From Lacrimispora algidixylanolytica (GTDB lineage: Bacteria; Bacillota; Clostridia; Lachnospirales; Lachnospiraceae), in contig NZ_MCIA01000031.1 in the NCBI RefSeq assembly GCF_003609635.1, positions 186,001-250,000 on the forward strand: 64,000 nt of DNA. Direction: 5' to 3'. Made by a program: the position numbers and the translations under genes. This document shows positions 35,974 to 44,986 of the stretch, one piece after another. A model generated the notes under the pieces. It was not told the origin of the DNA, made no database searches, and saw only the letters and a program-made list of their open reading frames with translations. The stretch's first letter is position 1; the number at the start of each line of letters is the position of its first letter.

Positions 35974-36825
35974 TTAACCTTTTACGCCACCGGCTGCAAT
36001 GCCATCAATAAAAGCTTCTTGTGCACAGAAGAACACAATCAGAGATGGAATGATAGAGATTAAAGACATTGCTAAAATTCGATTCCACTGGAATCCGACA
36101 TCGCCATCCATTGACATACGTAAGTAAATGGAGTTTGTGTATTTCGGCATATCAGAAACGTAAATGAGGGGTCCCATAAAGTCATTGGTGGTCCACATAA
36201 ACTGGAACAGTGCTACGGAAACCAAAGATGGTTTTAACATAGGAACAATTACATACCATAAAGTCTTTACATAACTACAACCGTCAATCTTAGCTGCTTC
36301 TTCCAGTTCCTTTGGAACACCTCTTAAAAACTGTACCAACATGAACAGGAAGTAAGTGTCTCCTGCAAATAGAGAAGGAACAACAAGAGGAAGATATGAG
36401 TTAGTCCAGCCCCACTGGTTGAACATGATGTACTGTGGTGCGTTTAAAACTACCTGAGGAAGGAATAAAGTGGAGATCATCAAAGAGAACATAATTGCTT
36501 TTCCCTTAAACTCAAACCGTCCAAAACCGTAAGCAGTAATGGTAGCAGAGAAAACAGTAAAGATAACTTTAGGTACTACGATTTTATAAGTGTTTAACAT
36601 GGACTTGATCAGGTTGATCTTACCGCCGTAATCAACAAATGCATTGTCATAACCGTCCATAACAGGATTCTTAGGCCAGAACCATGCGCTGGTGAAGATC
36701 TCTGAGTTTGTTTTAAAAGTTGCTCCCACCATCCAGATCAGGGGGTATACCATAATGAAACCTACCGCGATAAGCATCGTATAACGAATCGCAGTGCTGA
36801 TTTGTCTTTTTGTCTCTTTCGTCAT
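35974..36825 (-). CDS. Carbohydrate ABC transporter permease (MalG type)
   Basis: 283 residues with six membrane helices and the ATPase-contact EAA loop EEAAKIDGCSYVKTLWYVIVP at about 190-210. GGGAGG precedes the ATG. It pairs with the MalF-type permease six bases upstream. No ATPase gene is in the locus, so a shared MsmX-like ATPase probably powers it. Likely cargo: oligogalacturonides. Confidence 0.94.
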   Translation of the reverse strand: MTKETKRQISTAIRYTMLIAVGFIMVYPLIWMVGATFKTNSEIFTSAWFWPKNPVMDGYDNAFVDYGGKINLIKSMLNTYKIVVPKVIFTVFSATITAYGFGRFEFKGKAIMFSLMISTLFLPQVVLNAPQYIMFNQWGWTNSYLPLVVPSLFAGDTYFLFMLVQFLRGVPKELEEAAKIDGCSYVKTLWYVIVPMLKPSLVSVALFQFMWTTNDFMGPLIYVSDMPKYTNSIYLRMSMDGDVGFQWNRILAMSLISIIPSLIVFFCAQEAFIDGIAAGGVKG

Positions 36826-36830
36826 GTTAT

Positions 36831-37730
36831 TTACCTCCCGTCCTCATCTGAATAGTAAACCCATTTCTTCTGGCTTACAAACGCCACAGCCGTAAAGGTC
36901 ATAACGATAAGGAACAGAATCCATGCCTGTGCACTTGCCATACCCATCTTATGACGTAAGAATGCGTTGTTGTAAATCAAGATGGAAATCAGTGTAGTCG
37001 CTCCGTTAGGTCCGCCCTTTGTTACAAGGAAAGGTCCGTTAAACTCCTGGAATGCCTGGCATAACTGGGTAATCAGATTATAGAAAATAACTGGTGTGAT
37101 AAGTGGAACTGTGATCTTGAAAAATTGTGTCCACTTTCCTGCTCCATCAATGGAGGCTGCCTCATAAAGGTCTTCTGAAACTCCCTTTAGCGCGGCCAGG
37201 AAGATAACCATGGCGGAACCAAACTGCCAAACTCTCAAAAGAATGATTACAGTAAGAGCACCGTTGGCAGAAGCCATCCAGTTAATTTTTTCAGCACCAA
37301 ATGCACCAATTACGGTATTAATCAGACCGTCTGTATTAAATACAGCTCTCCAAAGAATTGCAATGGCGATGGAACCGCCCAAGATGGAGGGAATATAATA
37401 TGCAGTTCTAAAAAAGTTAACACCTTTTAATTTAAAATTTAGAATATATGCAATGAACAATGCAAATGTCAGCTTTACTGGAACATCAATAATTGCATAC
37501 TTGAATGTAACCATGAAAGCTCTTCTGATATCAGAATCTGTGAAGATCTTATTATAGTTCATAAAGCCTGTCTTAGTAACACCACTGAACAGGTCATAAT
37601 TTGTAAAGCTATAGTACAGTGAAGATGCGAATGGATATACCTTAAAAAGTATAAATCCAATCAGCCACGGTAGTACAAAGAAAAATCCCGCATTATCTGA
37701 AAGGAACTTATTAATACCCTTAGACTTCAT
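36831..37730 (-). CDS. Sugar ABC transporter permease (MalF type)
   Basis: 299 residues with six membrane helices and the EAA loop YEAASIDGAGKWTQFFKITVP. GGAGG lies ten bases before the ATG. It forms the membrane channel with the MalG-type protein encoded next. The gene order binding protein, GH105-like gene, MalF, MalG, GH28, isomerase indicates uptake of pectin fragments. Confidence 0.94.
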   Translation of the reverse strand: MKSKGINKFLSDNAGFFFVLPWLIGFILFKVYPFASSLYYSFTNYDLFSGVTKTGFMNYNKIFTDSDIRRAFMVTFKYAIIDVPVKLTFALFIAYILNFKLKGVNFFRTAYYIPSILGGSIAIAILWRAVFNTDGLINTVIGAFGAEKINWMASANGALTVIILLRVWQFGSAMVIFLAALKGVSEDLYEAASIDGAGKWTQFFKITVPLITPVIFYNLITQLCQAFQEFNGPFLVTKGGPNGATTLISILIYNNAFLRHKMGMASAQAWILFLIVMTFTAVAFVSQKKWVYYSDEDGR

Positions 37731-37735
37731 ACTGC

Positions 37736-38404
37736 TTATACCTCCTGTTTTCTAAGTATTGTATATTGCGCATTGATCATAGATTCTAAACCTACGCAAG
37801 TATTATTATTGTTCCCCGCAATAGTTTTCCAAACAAGTTCCCCGAAATTACTGTATCTCTCCTTCTGGAGTACCCCTATATTGCACGCCTTCAGGATGGA
37901 ATAACCGATTTCCAAAATTTCAGGAGAATCCGGGAGGTTTTTCATCTTTTCTTTGACTATAACCTTAAACAAATCCCTTAATTCTCTATAATATTCGTAG
38001 ATCTCTTCTGACATCTGATTGATGGTTTCGATCAAGGCCACTAATTCAGTCCCGGTAAAAGACTCTTTGTTTCGAAACATAGCAGCAATTTCGTTGTAAT
38101 GTTCTTTGCTATTATAGCTTGTTTCATACGCTGTAACAAATGGCATGAAATCCAAAGTCCATTCATTTAAATCCATTGCTGAATCAATCTCTTGTCTGTA
38201 TTCCTCATTGTCTGTTTGCCCATAAGCAAAAAAATATGCTAAATAATCCTGCATCGGCAGGATGCCTGCCGTCCCCTCCAGGGTTTTAAGCCCGGCTATG
38301 TGATTCAATACAAATTCTTGATAGGCCACTTCTTTCGTTGCCTCATACATCTGCATTGCTCCCACCAACTGGTATGGTTTCAATGTCTCATATCTGCATT
38401 CCAT
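37736..38404 (-). CDS. Truncated, degenerate GH105/GH88-like protein
   Basis: 222 residues. The N-terminal half aligns by eye with the catalytic GH105 encoded at 41013-42149. LKPYQLVGAMQMYEATKE resembles a helical-barrel repeat, and MPFVTAYETSYNSKEHYNEI matches QPFYMEYETRFHEKKN there. The segment that carries the catalytic Asp in the full enzyme (WLDGLYM) is shortened, and the C-terminal half is unrelated. It is therefore probably not an active unsaturated uronyl hydrolase. Inside the ABC operon it could bind or sense substrate. Ribosome site weak. The family relation is my reading and needs a profile search. Confidence 0.55.
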   Translation of the reverse strand: MECRYETLKPYQLVGAMQMYEATKEVAYQEFVLNHIAGLKTLEGTAGILPMQDYLAYFFAYGQTDNEEYRQEIDSAMDLNEWTLDFMPFVTAYETSYNSKEHYNEIAAMFRNKESFTGTELVALIETINQMSEEIYEYYRELRDLFKVIVKEKMKNLPDSPEILEIGYSILKACNIGVLQKERYSNFGELVWKTIAGNNNNTCVGLESMINAQYTILRKQEV

Positions 38405-38431
38405 GACTTTTATCTGCCCTTTTCTTTATGG

Positions 38432-38457
38432 GAGCCGCCATAACCATATGGCGGCTC
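38432..38457 (-). other. Stem-loop between the binding-protein gene and the rest of the operon
   Basis: Perfect 11-bp stem GAGCCGCCATA / TATGGCGGCTC with a 4-base loop and no T-run. Such stems after binding-protein genes usually protect the upstream mRNA and lower expression of the downstream permeases. Confidence 0.65.
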
Positions 38458-38487
38458 GTATGAAAAATGTATTACACTACTTAATGA

Positions 38488-39867
38488 TTAGTTCTCAAGA
38501 GTATCTGTAACGCCTTTGATTAAGTCGCTAGCTGCCTGCTTGGAATCAATTTCACCTGCACTTAATTTACCAAATACTTTGTAGTAAACGCCGTCTGGGT
38601 TAGCCTTTAAGTCGTTGTGCTCAAATTTGCTGTCCAGAGTGAACTTGCTGTAGCCCATAACCTTTGTGTTAGCTTCGATTGTTAAAGGATCGCCAAGCTT
38701 GTTATCCTGAAGAATCTTTAAGCCTTCTGTAGAACAAGGAATTCCTCTCTCTGTGGAAACCAACTTTACGCCTTCTTCGTCATTCAAAAGGAAATCAATT
38801 AACATAGCTGCTTCTTTTGGATGCTTGGAGCTTGATGAAACTGCATATGCCATGGAGATCTTTGTAAATCCACCGTTGTTGTTGCCCATCTTAATGAAAT
38901 CGCCAAGAACGAATTCCTGGTTTGGCTTGTTTACACTGCCTTCAAGAGCTTTTTTGAACTTGGAAGCGGAAGAATCCCACTCAAAGATACCTGCATACTT
39001 GCCATCAATCCATTTTGCATTTTTGTCAAGAGAGTCAGCCATATCACCGCTGATGGTTGCTAATGTAGGAATTACATGCTTCTGCTCTAAGCCAGTGATG
39101 AAATCCATACCATCTTTTACTTCTTCTTCTGTGTAGCTGATCTGTCCTTCATCTACCCAGTTTTTGCCATATTTAGACTCAAGGTAGTAAACCATTAAGA
39201 TCATACGATCGTACTCACCAACTGCTAATGGATACATATCAGGATCTTTTGCTTTGAATGCTTCTCCTGCTTTATTCAGAGAATCAAGATCTGTAGGAAT
39301 TGCTACTCCAACTTCATCAAAAGCGGATTTATTCCAATAGAAAAGACGTCCTGTTAAAGAAATTGGAACTGCCATTAACTTTTTGTCTAATTTGCAAAGC
39401 TCAAGGCTTTCTGGTGAAAACTGTTTTAAATCAAGAACATCAGAGTAATCTTCAAGATTAGCGAATGATTTTCCGCCCTGGCCGTAGGAATCAATCCAGT
39501 TCCAGTTGATCTGCATAACATCAGCAGCGTTACCGCCTAAGATGTTTAAGGACTGCTTCTCTTCCCAGCCTGTCCATGCGCCGTACTCAGGAGTTACTTT
39601 AATATTAGGATACTTTGCTGTAAATGCTTTGATTGCTTCTTCTGTTGCAGCATGTCTGCTGTCTCCACCCCACCAGGAAAACTTGAGTTCTACTGGCTCT
39701 CCGGAAGTAGTGTTTGATGCTGCTGCCGAAGTTGTCTCTGCTGCCTTTGATGTTTCTGCTGCACTGGTTGTCTCAGATGTTCCACCCTTGCTACCTGCAC
39801 AAGCAGATAAAGACATAGCCATAACAGTCGCTAACCCCATTGCTGTCCACTGTTTGATTTTTCTCAT
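38488..39867 (-). CDS. Extracellular solute-binding lipoprotein (family 1), pectin-fragment type
   Basis: 459 residues. Lipoprotein signal with lipobox LSAC, a Ser/Thr/Ala-rich linker (about 25-60), then a family 1 sugar-binding fold starting PVELKFSWWGGD. It delivers oligosaccharide to the MalF/MalG pair encoded downstream. It is roughly 60% identical by eye to the binding protein at 43576-44946. A GTAAGCGCTTAC palindrome lies 90 bases upstream. AAGGAG precedes the ATG. Confidence 0.93.
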   Translation of the reverse strand: MRKIKQWTAMGLATVMAMSLSACAGSKGGTSETTSAAETSKAAETTSAAASNTTSGEPVELKFSWWGGDSRHAATEEAIKAFTAKYPNIKVTPEYGAWTGWEEKQSLNILGGNAADVMQINWNWIDSYGQGGKSFANLEDYSDVLDLKQFSPESLELCKLDKKLMAVPISLTGRLFYWNKSAFDEVGVAIPTDLDSLNKAGEAFKAKDPDMYPLAVGEYDRMILMVYYLESKYGKNWVDEGQISYTEEEVKDGMDFITGLEQKHVIPTLATISGDMADSLDKNAKWIDGKYAGIFEWDSSASKFKKALEGSVNKPNQEFVLGDFIKMGNNNGGFTKISMAYAVSSSSKHPKEAAMLIDFLLNDEEGVKLVSTERGIPCSTEGLKILQDNKLGDPLTIEANTKVMGYSKFTLDSKFEHNDLKANPDGVYYKVFGKLSAGEIDSKQAASDLIKGVTDTLEN

Positions 39868-39957
39868 TTCTCTCTCTCCTTTTATCTATCCCTCAAACGA
39901 GTTCTTTCAAAGCGCGGTGCTGCATTTACAAATTCCAACAATTTTCTCATCTGTTGC

Positions 39958-39991
39958 GTAAGCGCTTACACTGTGCTTTTTCTATATTATA
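39958..39991 (-). promoter_or_regulatory. Promoter region and GTAAGCGCTTAC operator of the ABC operon
   Basis: Minus-strand TATAAT at 39986-39991 (no clear -35 box) and, about 17 bases downstream, the perfect palindrome GTAAGCGCTTAC at 39958-39969, identical to the copies at 29105 and 43492. Confidence 0.6.
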
Positions 39992-40034
39992 GCACCTCTC
40001 CTGTTATAATTCATTTCAAATACAGCACAAAACA

Positions 40035-40063
40035 TTGAATATATTGACATCCTGTGGTATAAT
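40035..40063 (+). promoter_or_regulatory. Promoter of the AraC-type regulator gene
   Basis: TTGAAT (40035-40040), 17 bases, then TATAAT (40058-40063) preceded by TGG (extended -10). It is back to back with the promoter of the binding-protein operon. Confidence 0.6.
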
Positions 40064-40095
40064 TTTAGTAATATTAGCTAAGGAGAATACAAATT

Positions 40096-40962
40096 ATGAA
40101 AGTACTTACCTCATATTCGGACGGAATTGACCATTGCATGGCTTCCAGATACTTCTCTATTGCACATCTTCATAAAGAATCAGGCGTATTAAGTATGCAC
40201 AGCCACCGCTGTCATGAGTTTAATTTTTCCATCAGCGGAGAACGTACTTTTTTAATTGATGACAAAAATTACCGCGTAGATCCAGGGAGTTTGTTCATGA
40301 TTAACTCTCACGAAAAGCACCAAGTGCTCCAAATGGACACTTCAATTCCTCATGAAAGGTACGCCATTTTCATAGACCCATCTTACTTACAAAGCATCTC
40401 TACAGAACTTACTGATTTAACCTATTGTTTTACTCACAGACCTGACAAATTCTCCCACCGCATTGCTCTTAACCAGGGCCAACAACGACGTTTTATCTAC
40501 TATATCAACAAATTATCCGCCCAGGAAGGGTTTGGACAAGATATCGAGGAACGTTCTGTTTTCGCCGAGTTTATGATTTTTTTGACAAAAATCACCATAG
40601 ATGCCTCCTTTGGTGACGAATCTCAGGATCAGAGGCAGTACTTCAACAGTAAAGTGGCAGATATTATTACTTATATCCACCACAATATAGATTCTCCACT
40701 CAGCATCGGAGAAATAGCCGCACATTTTTATTTAAGCTCCTCTTATCTTTGCCGGTTATTTAAAAAGGGGACTGGTACTACCATTAATTCCTACATTACC
40801 AGTCGCAGAATCGAGCTTGCTCAGACTCTTTTGTCTGGTGGATACAGCGTCAATGAGGTTTATGGCATGTGCGGATTTAATGATTACAGTAACTTTTTCA
40901 AAGCTTTTACTAAAAAAACAGGTATTTCACCAAAAAAATATGCTCAAAACAGTCTGAGCTAA
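40096..40962 (+). CDS. AraC family transcriptional regulator
   Basis: 288 residues: an N-terminal cupin-like sensor (about 20-120, with HSHRCHEFNFSISG and PGSLFMINSHEKH) and two C-terminal HTH motifs (about 190-285, with LSIGEIAAHFYLSSSYLCRLFK and VNEVYGMCGFNDYSNFFKAFTKKTG). AAGGAG precedes the ATG. It is divergent from the pectin ABC operon and probably activates it when a uronate is present. A strong bidirectional terminator follows. Confidence 0.92.
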   Translation: MKVLTSYSDGIDHCMASRYFSIAHLHKESGVLSMHSHRCHEFNFSISGERTFLIDDKNYRVDPGSLFMINSHEKHQVLQMDTSIPHERYAIFIDPSYLQSISTELTDLTYCFTHRPDKFSHRIALNQGQQRRFIYYINKLSAQEGFGQDIEERSVFAEFMIFLTKITIDASFGDESQDQRQYFNSKVADIITYIHHNIDSPLSIGEIAAHFYLSSSYLCRLFKKGTGTTINSYITSRRIELAQTLLSGGYSVNEVYGMCGFNDYSNFFKAFTKKTGISPKKYAQNSLS

Positions 40963-40966
40963 ACAA

Positions 40967-41008
40967 AGATAGGATCAGAACCGCTCTAAGGTTCTGATCC
41001 TATCTTTT
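40967..41008. terminator. Bidirectional terminator between araC-type gene and GH105
   Basis: Perfect 16-base arms (40967-40982 and 40990-41005) with a 7-base loop, T-run on the plus side and A-rich left flank. Confidence 0.9.
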
Positions 41009-41012
41009 CATT

Positions 41013-42149
41013 TTATGAAAGGTATGTCCAGCCGGTCCGTACCATCTCTGTATATGCAAGCAGGAAGGGTCCTACTCCTTTTGCATCATCTTTTACAATA
41101 GGCTCTGACATGTAATAATCAAAGGTTCCATTCCTTCTGTTTTGTCCTCCAAGTCCAGCAACCAGACAAATTCCCCCAAGACTCATATTGCCTTCTTCCA
41201 GATGAAGATATCTATCACATATTCCTAGAAAGGCTTTTTTCCCGTACTGGGCATAGGACTCAGGAAGATATCCAAGGCGTACACCTTTTAAAATAGCATA
41301 GGAGAAAATTGCACTTCCACTGGTTTCTAAATAATTCTTATCCATTCCTCCTAAATTAACAACCTGATACCACATACCGCTTTCGTCCTGGTATTTTAAC
41401 ATAGCATTGATAAGGCCTAAGAATGCCTCTTTCATATTACTTACTTCAGCCACATCTGAAGAATCAGCTTTATCCATAGTATCCAAAAGTGCCATGGAAT
41501 ACCAGCCAAGGGCTCTCAACCAAAAATTCTGGGACAAACCTGTGACTTTATCACACCAGAACATCTCTCGCTTAGAATCGTAAGCATGGTAATAAAGACC
41601 TGTCTCCGAATCACTCATACATTGCTTTACATTGGCAAATTGACTGTAGATGTCACCACAGTTCTTTTTCTCATGGAACCTGGTTTCATATTCCATGTAA
41701 AATGGCTGACACATATAAAGGCCATCAAGCCATACCTGGTTTGGATATATATTCTTATGCCAGAAGTTACCCTCTTCCGTTCTTGGCATCATACCAATTT
41801 GGCTGTATATTAAATCAATTGCTTTTCTATATTTTTCCTTACCGGTCAGATCATAAAGCTCAAACAGGGTTTTTCCGGCGTTGATGTTATCGATGTTTAA
41901 TTCGTTCACATCATATCCGTCTATGGTTCCATCTTCTCTTACCCGATGATCAATAAAAGCATCTGCAAACTCAAAATATCTGGAGTCCTTTGTTATGGCA
42001 TACATTTCTAAAATAGCCTTGATCATGCAGCCGTCAATATAATTCCAGTCTGATTTTTCTCCAAGAAGGAGTTTTTCAATGTTCCAGGCCGGACAATCCG
42101 GCGTACTTTTTTCCATTAGCTCATTGATGTACATCTCAATTGCATCCAC
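41013..42149 (-). CDS. Glycoside hydrolase family 105 (unsaturated rhamnogalacturonyl/galacturonyl hydrolase)
   Basis: 378 residues of the six-hairpin (alpha6/alpha6) barrel family like YteR/YesR. The catalytic Asp lies in VWLDGLYM, followed by the YETRFHEKK strand. Other family stretches are NFWLRALGWYSMALLD and SGSAIFSYAILKGVRLG. There is no signal peptide, so it acts in the cytoplasm, removing the unsaturated uronate from imported pectin fragments made by lyases. Translation starts at GTG (42149) with AGAGAGG upstream. It lies 38 bases downstream of a LacI gene and is probably co-transcribed with it. Confidence 0.9.
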   Translation of the reverse strand: MDAIEMYINELMEKSTPDCPAWNIEKLLLGEKSDWNYIDGCMIKAILEMYAITKDSRYFEFADAFIDHRVREDGTIDGYDVNELNIDNINAGKTLFELYDLTGKEKYRKAIDLIYSQIGMMPRTEEGNFWHKNIYPNQVWLDGLYMCQPFYMEYETRFHEKKNCGDIYSQFANVKQCMSDSETGLYYHAYDSKREMFWCDKVTGLSQNFWLRALGWYSMALLDTMDKADSSDVAEVSNMKEAFLGLINAMLKYQDESGMWYQVVNLGGMDKNYLETSGSAIFSYAILKGVRLGYLPESYAQYGKKAFLGICDRYLHLEEGNMSLGGICLVAGLGGQNRRNGTFDYYMSEPIVKDDAKGVGPFLLAYTEMVRTGWTYLS

Positions 42150-42187
42150 GCTCGTATTCCTCTCTTTACTTTCTCTCTAATCTGTTG

Positions 42188-43195
42188 TTATCGATTCACA
42201 CGCTGTTGTTGGTTACTCACTGTGTTTCTTTTTACCAGACGGTTTTCCAGCCACACGTCCTTTGGCAATGCTCCCTCTTGCATATAGGCAAGGAGCATTC
42301 TAGCCCCTTCTGCGGCAATCTGTATTGAATTGCGTTCCACTGTGGTCAACCTTATATCAGCATAACCGGAAATATCTAAGTTGTCAAACCCTGTTATGGA
42401 AATGTCCTCTGGCACCTTTAATCCCCGCTCCGTGGTAGCTATTATTGCTCCCATTGCCATTTCATCATTAAAACATAAGATAGCCGTCAAATCATTGTGG
42501 GCATCAAGGAGTTTTCCCGCCGCAAGTCTCCCGCTGTTATAACGGTAATTTCCATACTCAATAGGAATGGACTTAGCATCTAGCCCCCACCGGCTTGCTG
42601 CCTGCCAAAAACCTTCATGACGGAGCATGGTTGCTTCCAGATTCGGATTGCCTTCAATTACACCAATTCTCCTGTGGCCTTGTTCCAATAAGTAATCCAT
42701 AACCTTCTCCATACCGCCCTTTTCATCGGTGACCACGGCCGGCACTCCTGAGTGAATCCTGCGGCTGATGGCTATCATTGGAATCCCCTTGGCCCTCGCT
42801 TCTTCCACAAACTCTTCATCTCGATCAGTCTGGGACATAATTAAGAGTCCTGCAAAATTACTTTGATTTAACGTTCCCGGTTCATGCATATCCATCGCTT
42901 TTACGATGATATGATAATCACTTCCAATAACACCGTATACCCCAATCAACACATCGTGAAGAATATAAGGAGAAGTGGATTTGCTGATTGTAGAAAAGCA
43001 TAGACCTATGTTCCGTGATTTTGACTTTTTCAACATAATTGCCGCCTGATTGGGAACATATCCCATTGACCGCGCAATCTCAAGTATTTTTTCTTTCTTT
43101 GCTTCTTCTACCGCACCACTGCCATTTAAGGCTCTAGAAACGGTCGAGTAAGAAACTCCCGCATAAGCAGCAATATCTTTTATAGTTACAGCCAT
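42188..43195 (-). CDS. LacI family transcriptional regulator (second)
   Basis: About 335 residues: headpiece AVTIKDIAAYAGVSYSTVSRALNG and a sugar-binding sensor domain. The frame opens at 43210, but GGGAGG is before the ATG at 43195. Upstream and divergent is a gene for a second pectin-type binding protein, with a GTAAGCGCTTAC operator between them. It likely controls that gene, the GH105 gene behind it and perhaps the other operator sites of the locus. Confidence 0.92.
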   Translation of the reverse strand: MAVTIKDIAAYAGVSYSTVSRALNGSGAVEEAKKEKILEIARSMGYVPNQAAIMLKKSKSRNIGLCFSTISKSTSPYILHDVLIGVYGVIGSDYHIIVKAMDMHEPGTLNQSNFAGLLIMSQTDRDEEFVEEARAKGIPMIAISRRIHSGVPAVVTDEKGGMEKVMDYLLEQGHRRIGVIEGNPNLEATMLRHEGFWQAASRWGLDAKSIPIEYGNYRYNSGRLAAGKLLDAHNDLTAILCFNDEMAMGAIIATTERGLKVPEDISITGFDNLDISGYADIRLTTVERNSIQIAAEGARMLLAYMQEGALPKDVWLENRLVKRNTVSNQQQRVNR

Positions 43196-43575
43196 AGCTT
43201 CTCCTCCCATTTTCGCTTATCATATCATTATTAATTTCCATTGTCATCTCCCCCAAGTTAATATTGCAAAGGTTTGCAAGAAATAAAACTATATTATACA
43301 TTTTTCATGTTTTTAATATTATTTTACTATATATATTTATACATTATTTACTATATTTTAATTTATCAAGTTTTTAATCGCTATTTTATTTGCTTATTTT
43401 AGATGTTTTCCATAATAAATATTATTTTTTTTATTTACTTTTTACCTTTTATCTTTCACGTCTTATGGTAAGATAAATATGGTGTTGGTGTGTAAGCGCT
43501 TACATTACATATGGGATTGTTTTTCCGAATTCCATTGACTAAAACATATGGCAAAATGAAAGTGAGGAAGTAATT
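43196..43575. other. Divergent regulatory region between lacI-type gene and second binding protein
   Basis: 380 very AT-rich bases without a gene. An extended -10 (TATGGTAAGAT, ending at 43474) lies on the plus strand, followed at 43492 by the regulatory palindrome. Confidence 0.6.
43492..43503. promoter_or_regulatory. GTAAGCGCTTAC operator of the second binding-protein gene
   Basis: Perfect 12-bp palindrome, here within TGTAAGCGCTTACA, which is both an ideal LacI-family operator and an ideal cre site. It lies just downstream of a plausible extended -10 element. Confidence 0.6.
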
Positions 43576-44946
43576 ATGAAAAAGAAGCTGGCCAAACTTA
43601 CAGCAATCGCTTTATCCGCAGCCATGGGCTTATCTTTAACAGCATGTGGCAGCTCTCAGGGCAAGGCTGACTCCAAAGCAGCAACGACTGCACAGTCAGA
43701 TACTACAGCAGGAAGTGACTCTGCATCAACCGAACCAGTTGAGCTTCGCATGTCCTGGTGGGGCGGTGACGAAAGACATACCGCTACAGAAGATGCAATC
43801 AAAAAATTCATGGAAAAACACCCAAATATTAAGGTAACATCAGAATATGGTGCGTGGACCGGCTGGGAAGAAAAGCAGTCTCTTGGAATTTTAAGTGGAG
43901 AATGTGCTGATATCATCCAGATCGGATCTAACTGGGTAAAGGATTACAGTAAGGGCGGGGAAACCTACCTGGATTTAAACCAGTATTCCGATGTTCTTGA
44001 TTTAACCCAGTTCCCTGAGGATAAATTAAAATCAAATGAAATCAATGGAAAGCTCATGGCTGTTCCTATTTCTTTAACCGGACGCCTCTTCTACTGGAAC
44101 AAGACAACGTTTGACGAAATAGGGGTAGCAGTTCCTACTGATGAAGCTTCTCTTCTTGCTGCTGGTGCAGCGTTTAAAGCTTTTGACAAAGACTACTATC
44201 CTCTGGCTCTCGGCGAATATGACCGCGCAATTTTTATGGTATATTACCTGGAAGCGAAGTACGGCAAAGAATGGATTGAAGATGGAAAGTTAAATTACAC
44301 AGAAGCTGAACTCAAAGAAGGCATGGACTTCTTAAAGAAGTTAGAAGACGAACATGTAATCCCTAGCATTGCAACAATCAGCGGCGATATGGCTGACTCT
44401 CTTGACAAGAATGCAAAATGGATCGATGGAAAATATGCTGGTCTTATGGAATGGGATTCCGGTGTATCCAAGGTTAAAGCATCTTTAGAAGGCAGCGTGA
44501 ACAAACCAGGTCAGGAATTTATTATTGGTGATTTCCTTAAGTTTGGTGATTTCAACGGCGGCTCCACAAAAATTTCTATGGACTTCGCAGTCAAAGCATC
44601 GACTAAGCATCCAAAAGAAGCTGCTATGCTAGTGAATTTCCTTTTAAATGATCCAGTAGGCGTTGAAACTCTTTCAACAACCCGTGGTGTTCCTTGCTCT
44701 GCAGCCGCGCTTAAGATCCTTGAAGAAAAAGGAATCGGCGATGCTATGACAAAGGAAGCTAACGCAAAAGTTCTAGGTTATTGTAAATTCCTTCAGGATC
44801 CTCAGTTCGATAACAGCGAGTTAAAAGCAAATCCAGATGGTTTGTACTATAAGGTATTTGGTAAGCTAAGTGCGAATGATATCACACCAGATGAAGCGGC
44901 GAAAACCTTATATGAAGGTGTGGTAACGGTTCTGGAAGAGAATTAA
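43576..44946 (+). CDS. Extracellular solute-binding lipoprotein (family 1), orphan paralogue
   Basis: 456 residues. Lipobox LTAC, low-complexity linker, then PVELRMSWWGGD and the same fold as the 38488-39867 protein, with long shared stretches such as EYGAWTGWEEKQSL, LMAVPISLTGRLFYWNK and ATISGDMADSLDKNAKW. No permease genes accompany it, so it probably feeds the MalF/MalG pair at 35974-37730 with a different oligomer. It is followed by an esterase gene 41 bases on. GTGAGGAAG precedes the ATG. Confidence 0.93.
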   Translation: MKKKLAKLTAIALSAAMGLSLTACGSSQGKADSKAATTAQSDTTAGSDSASTEPVELRMSWWGGDERHTATEDAIKKFMEKHPNIKVTSEYGAWTGWEEKQSLGILSGECADIIQIGSNWVKDYSKGGETYLDLNQYSDVLDLTQFPEDKLKSNEINGKLMAVPISLTGRLFYWNKTTFDEIGVAVPTDEASLLAAGAAFKAFDKDYYPLALGEYDRAIFMVYYLEAKYGKEWIEDGKLNYTEAELKEGMDFLKKLEDEHVIPSIATISGDMADSLDKNAKWIDGKYAGLMEWDSGVSKVKASLEGSVNKPGQEFIIGDFLKFGDFNGGSTKISMDFAVKASTKHPKEAAMLVNFLLNDPVGVETLSTTRGVPCSAAALKILEEKGIGDAMTKEANAKVLGYCKFLQDPQFDNSELKANPDGLYYKVFGKLSANDITPDEAAKTLYEGVVTVLEEN

Positions 44947-44986
44947 ATCTAATATAATTTCGTAAGGAATGGAATGGCGGTGGATC

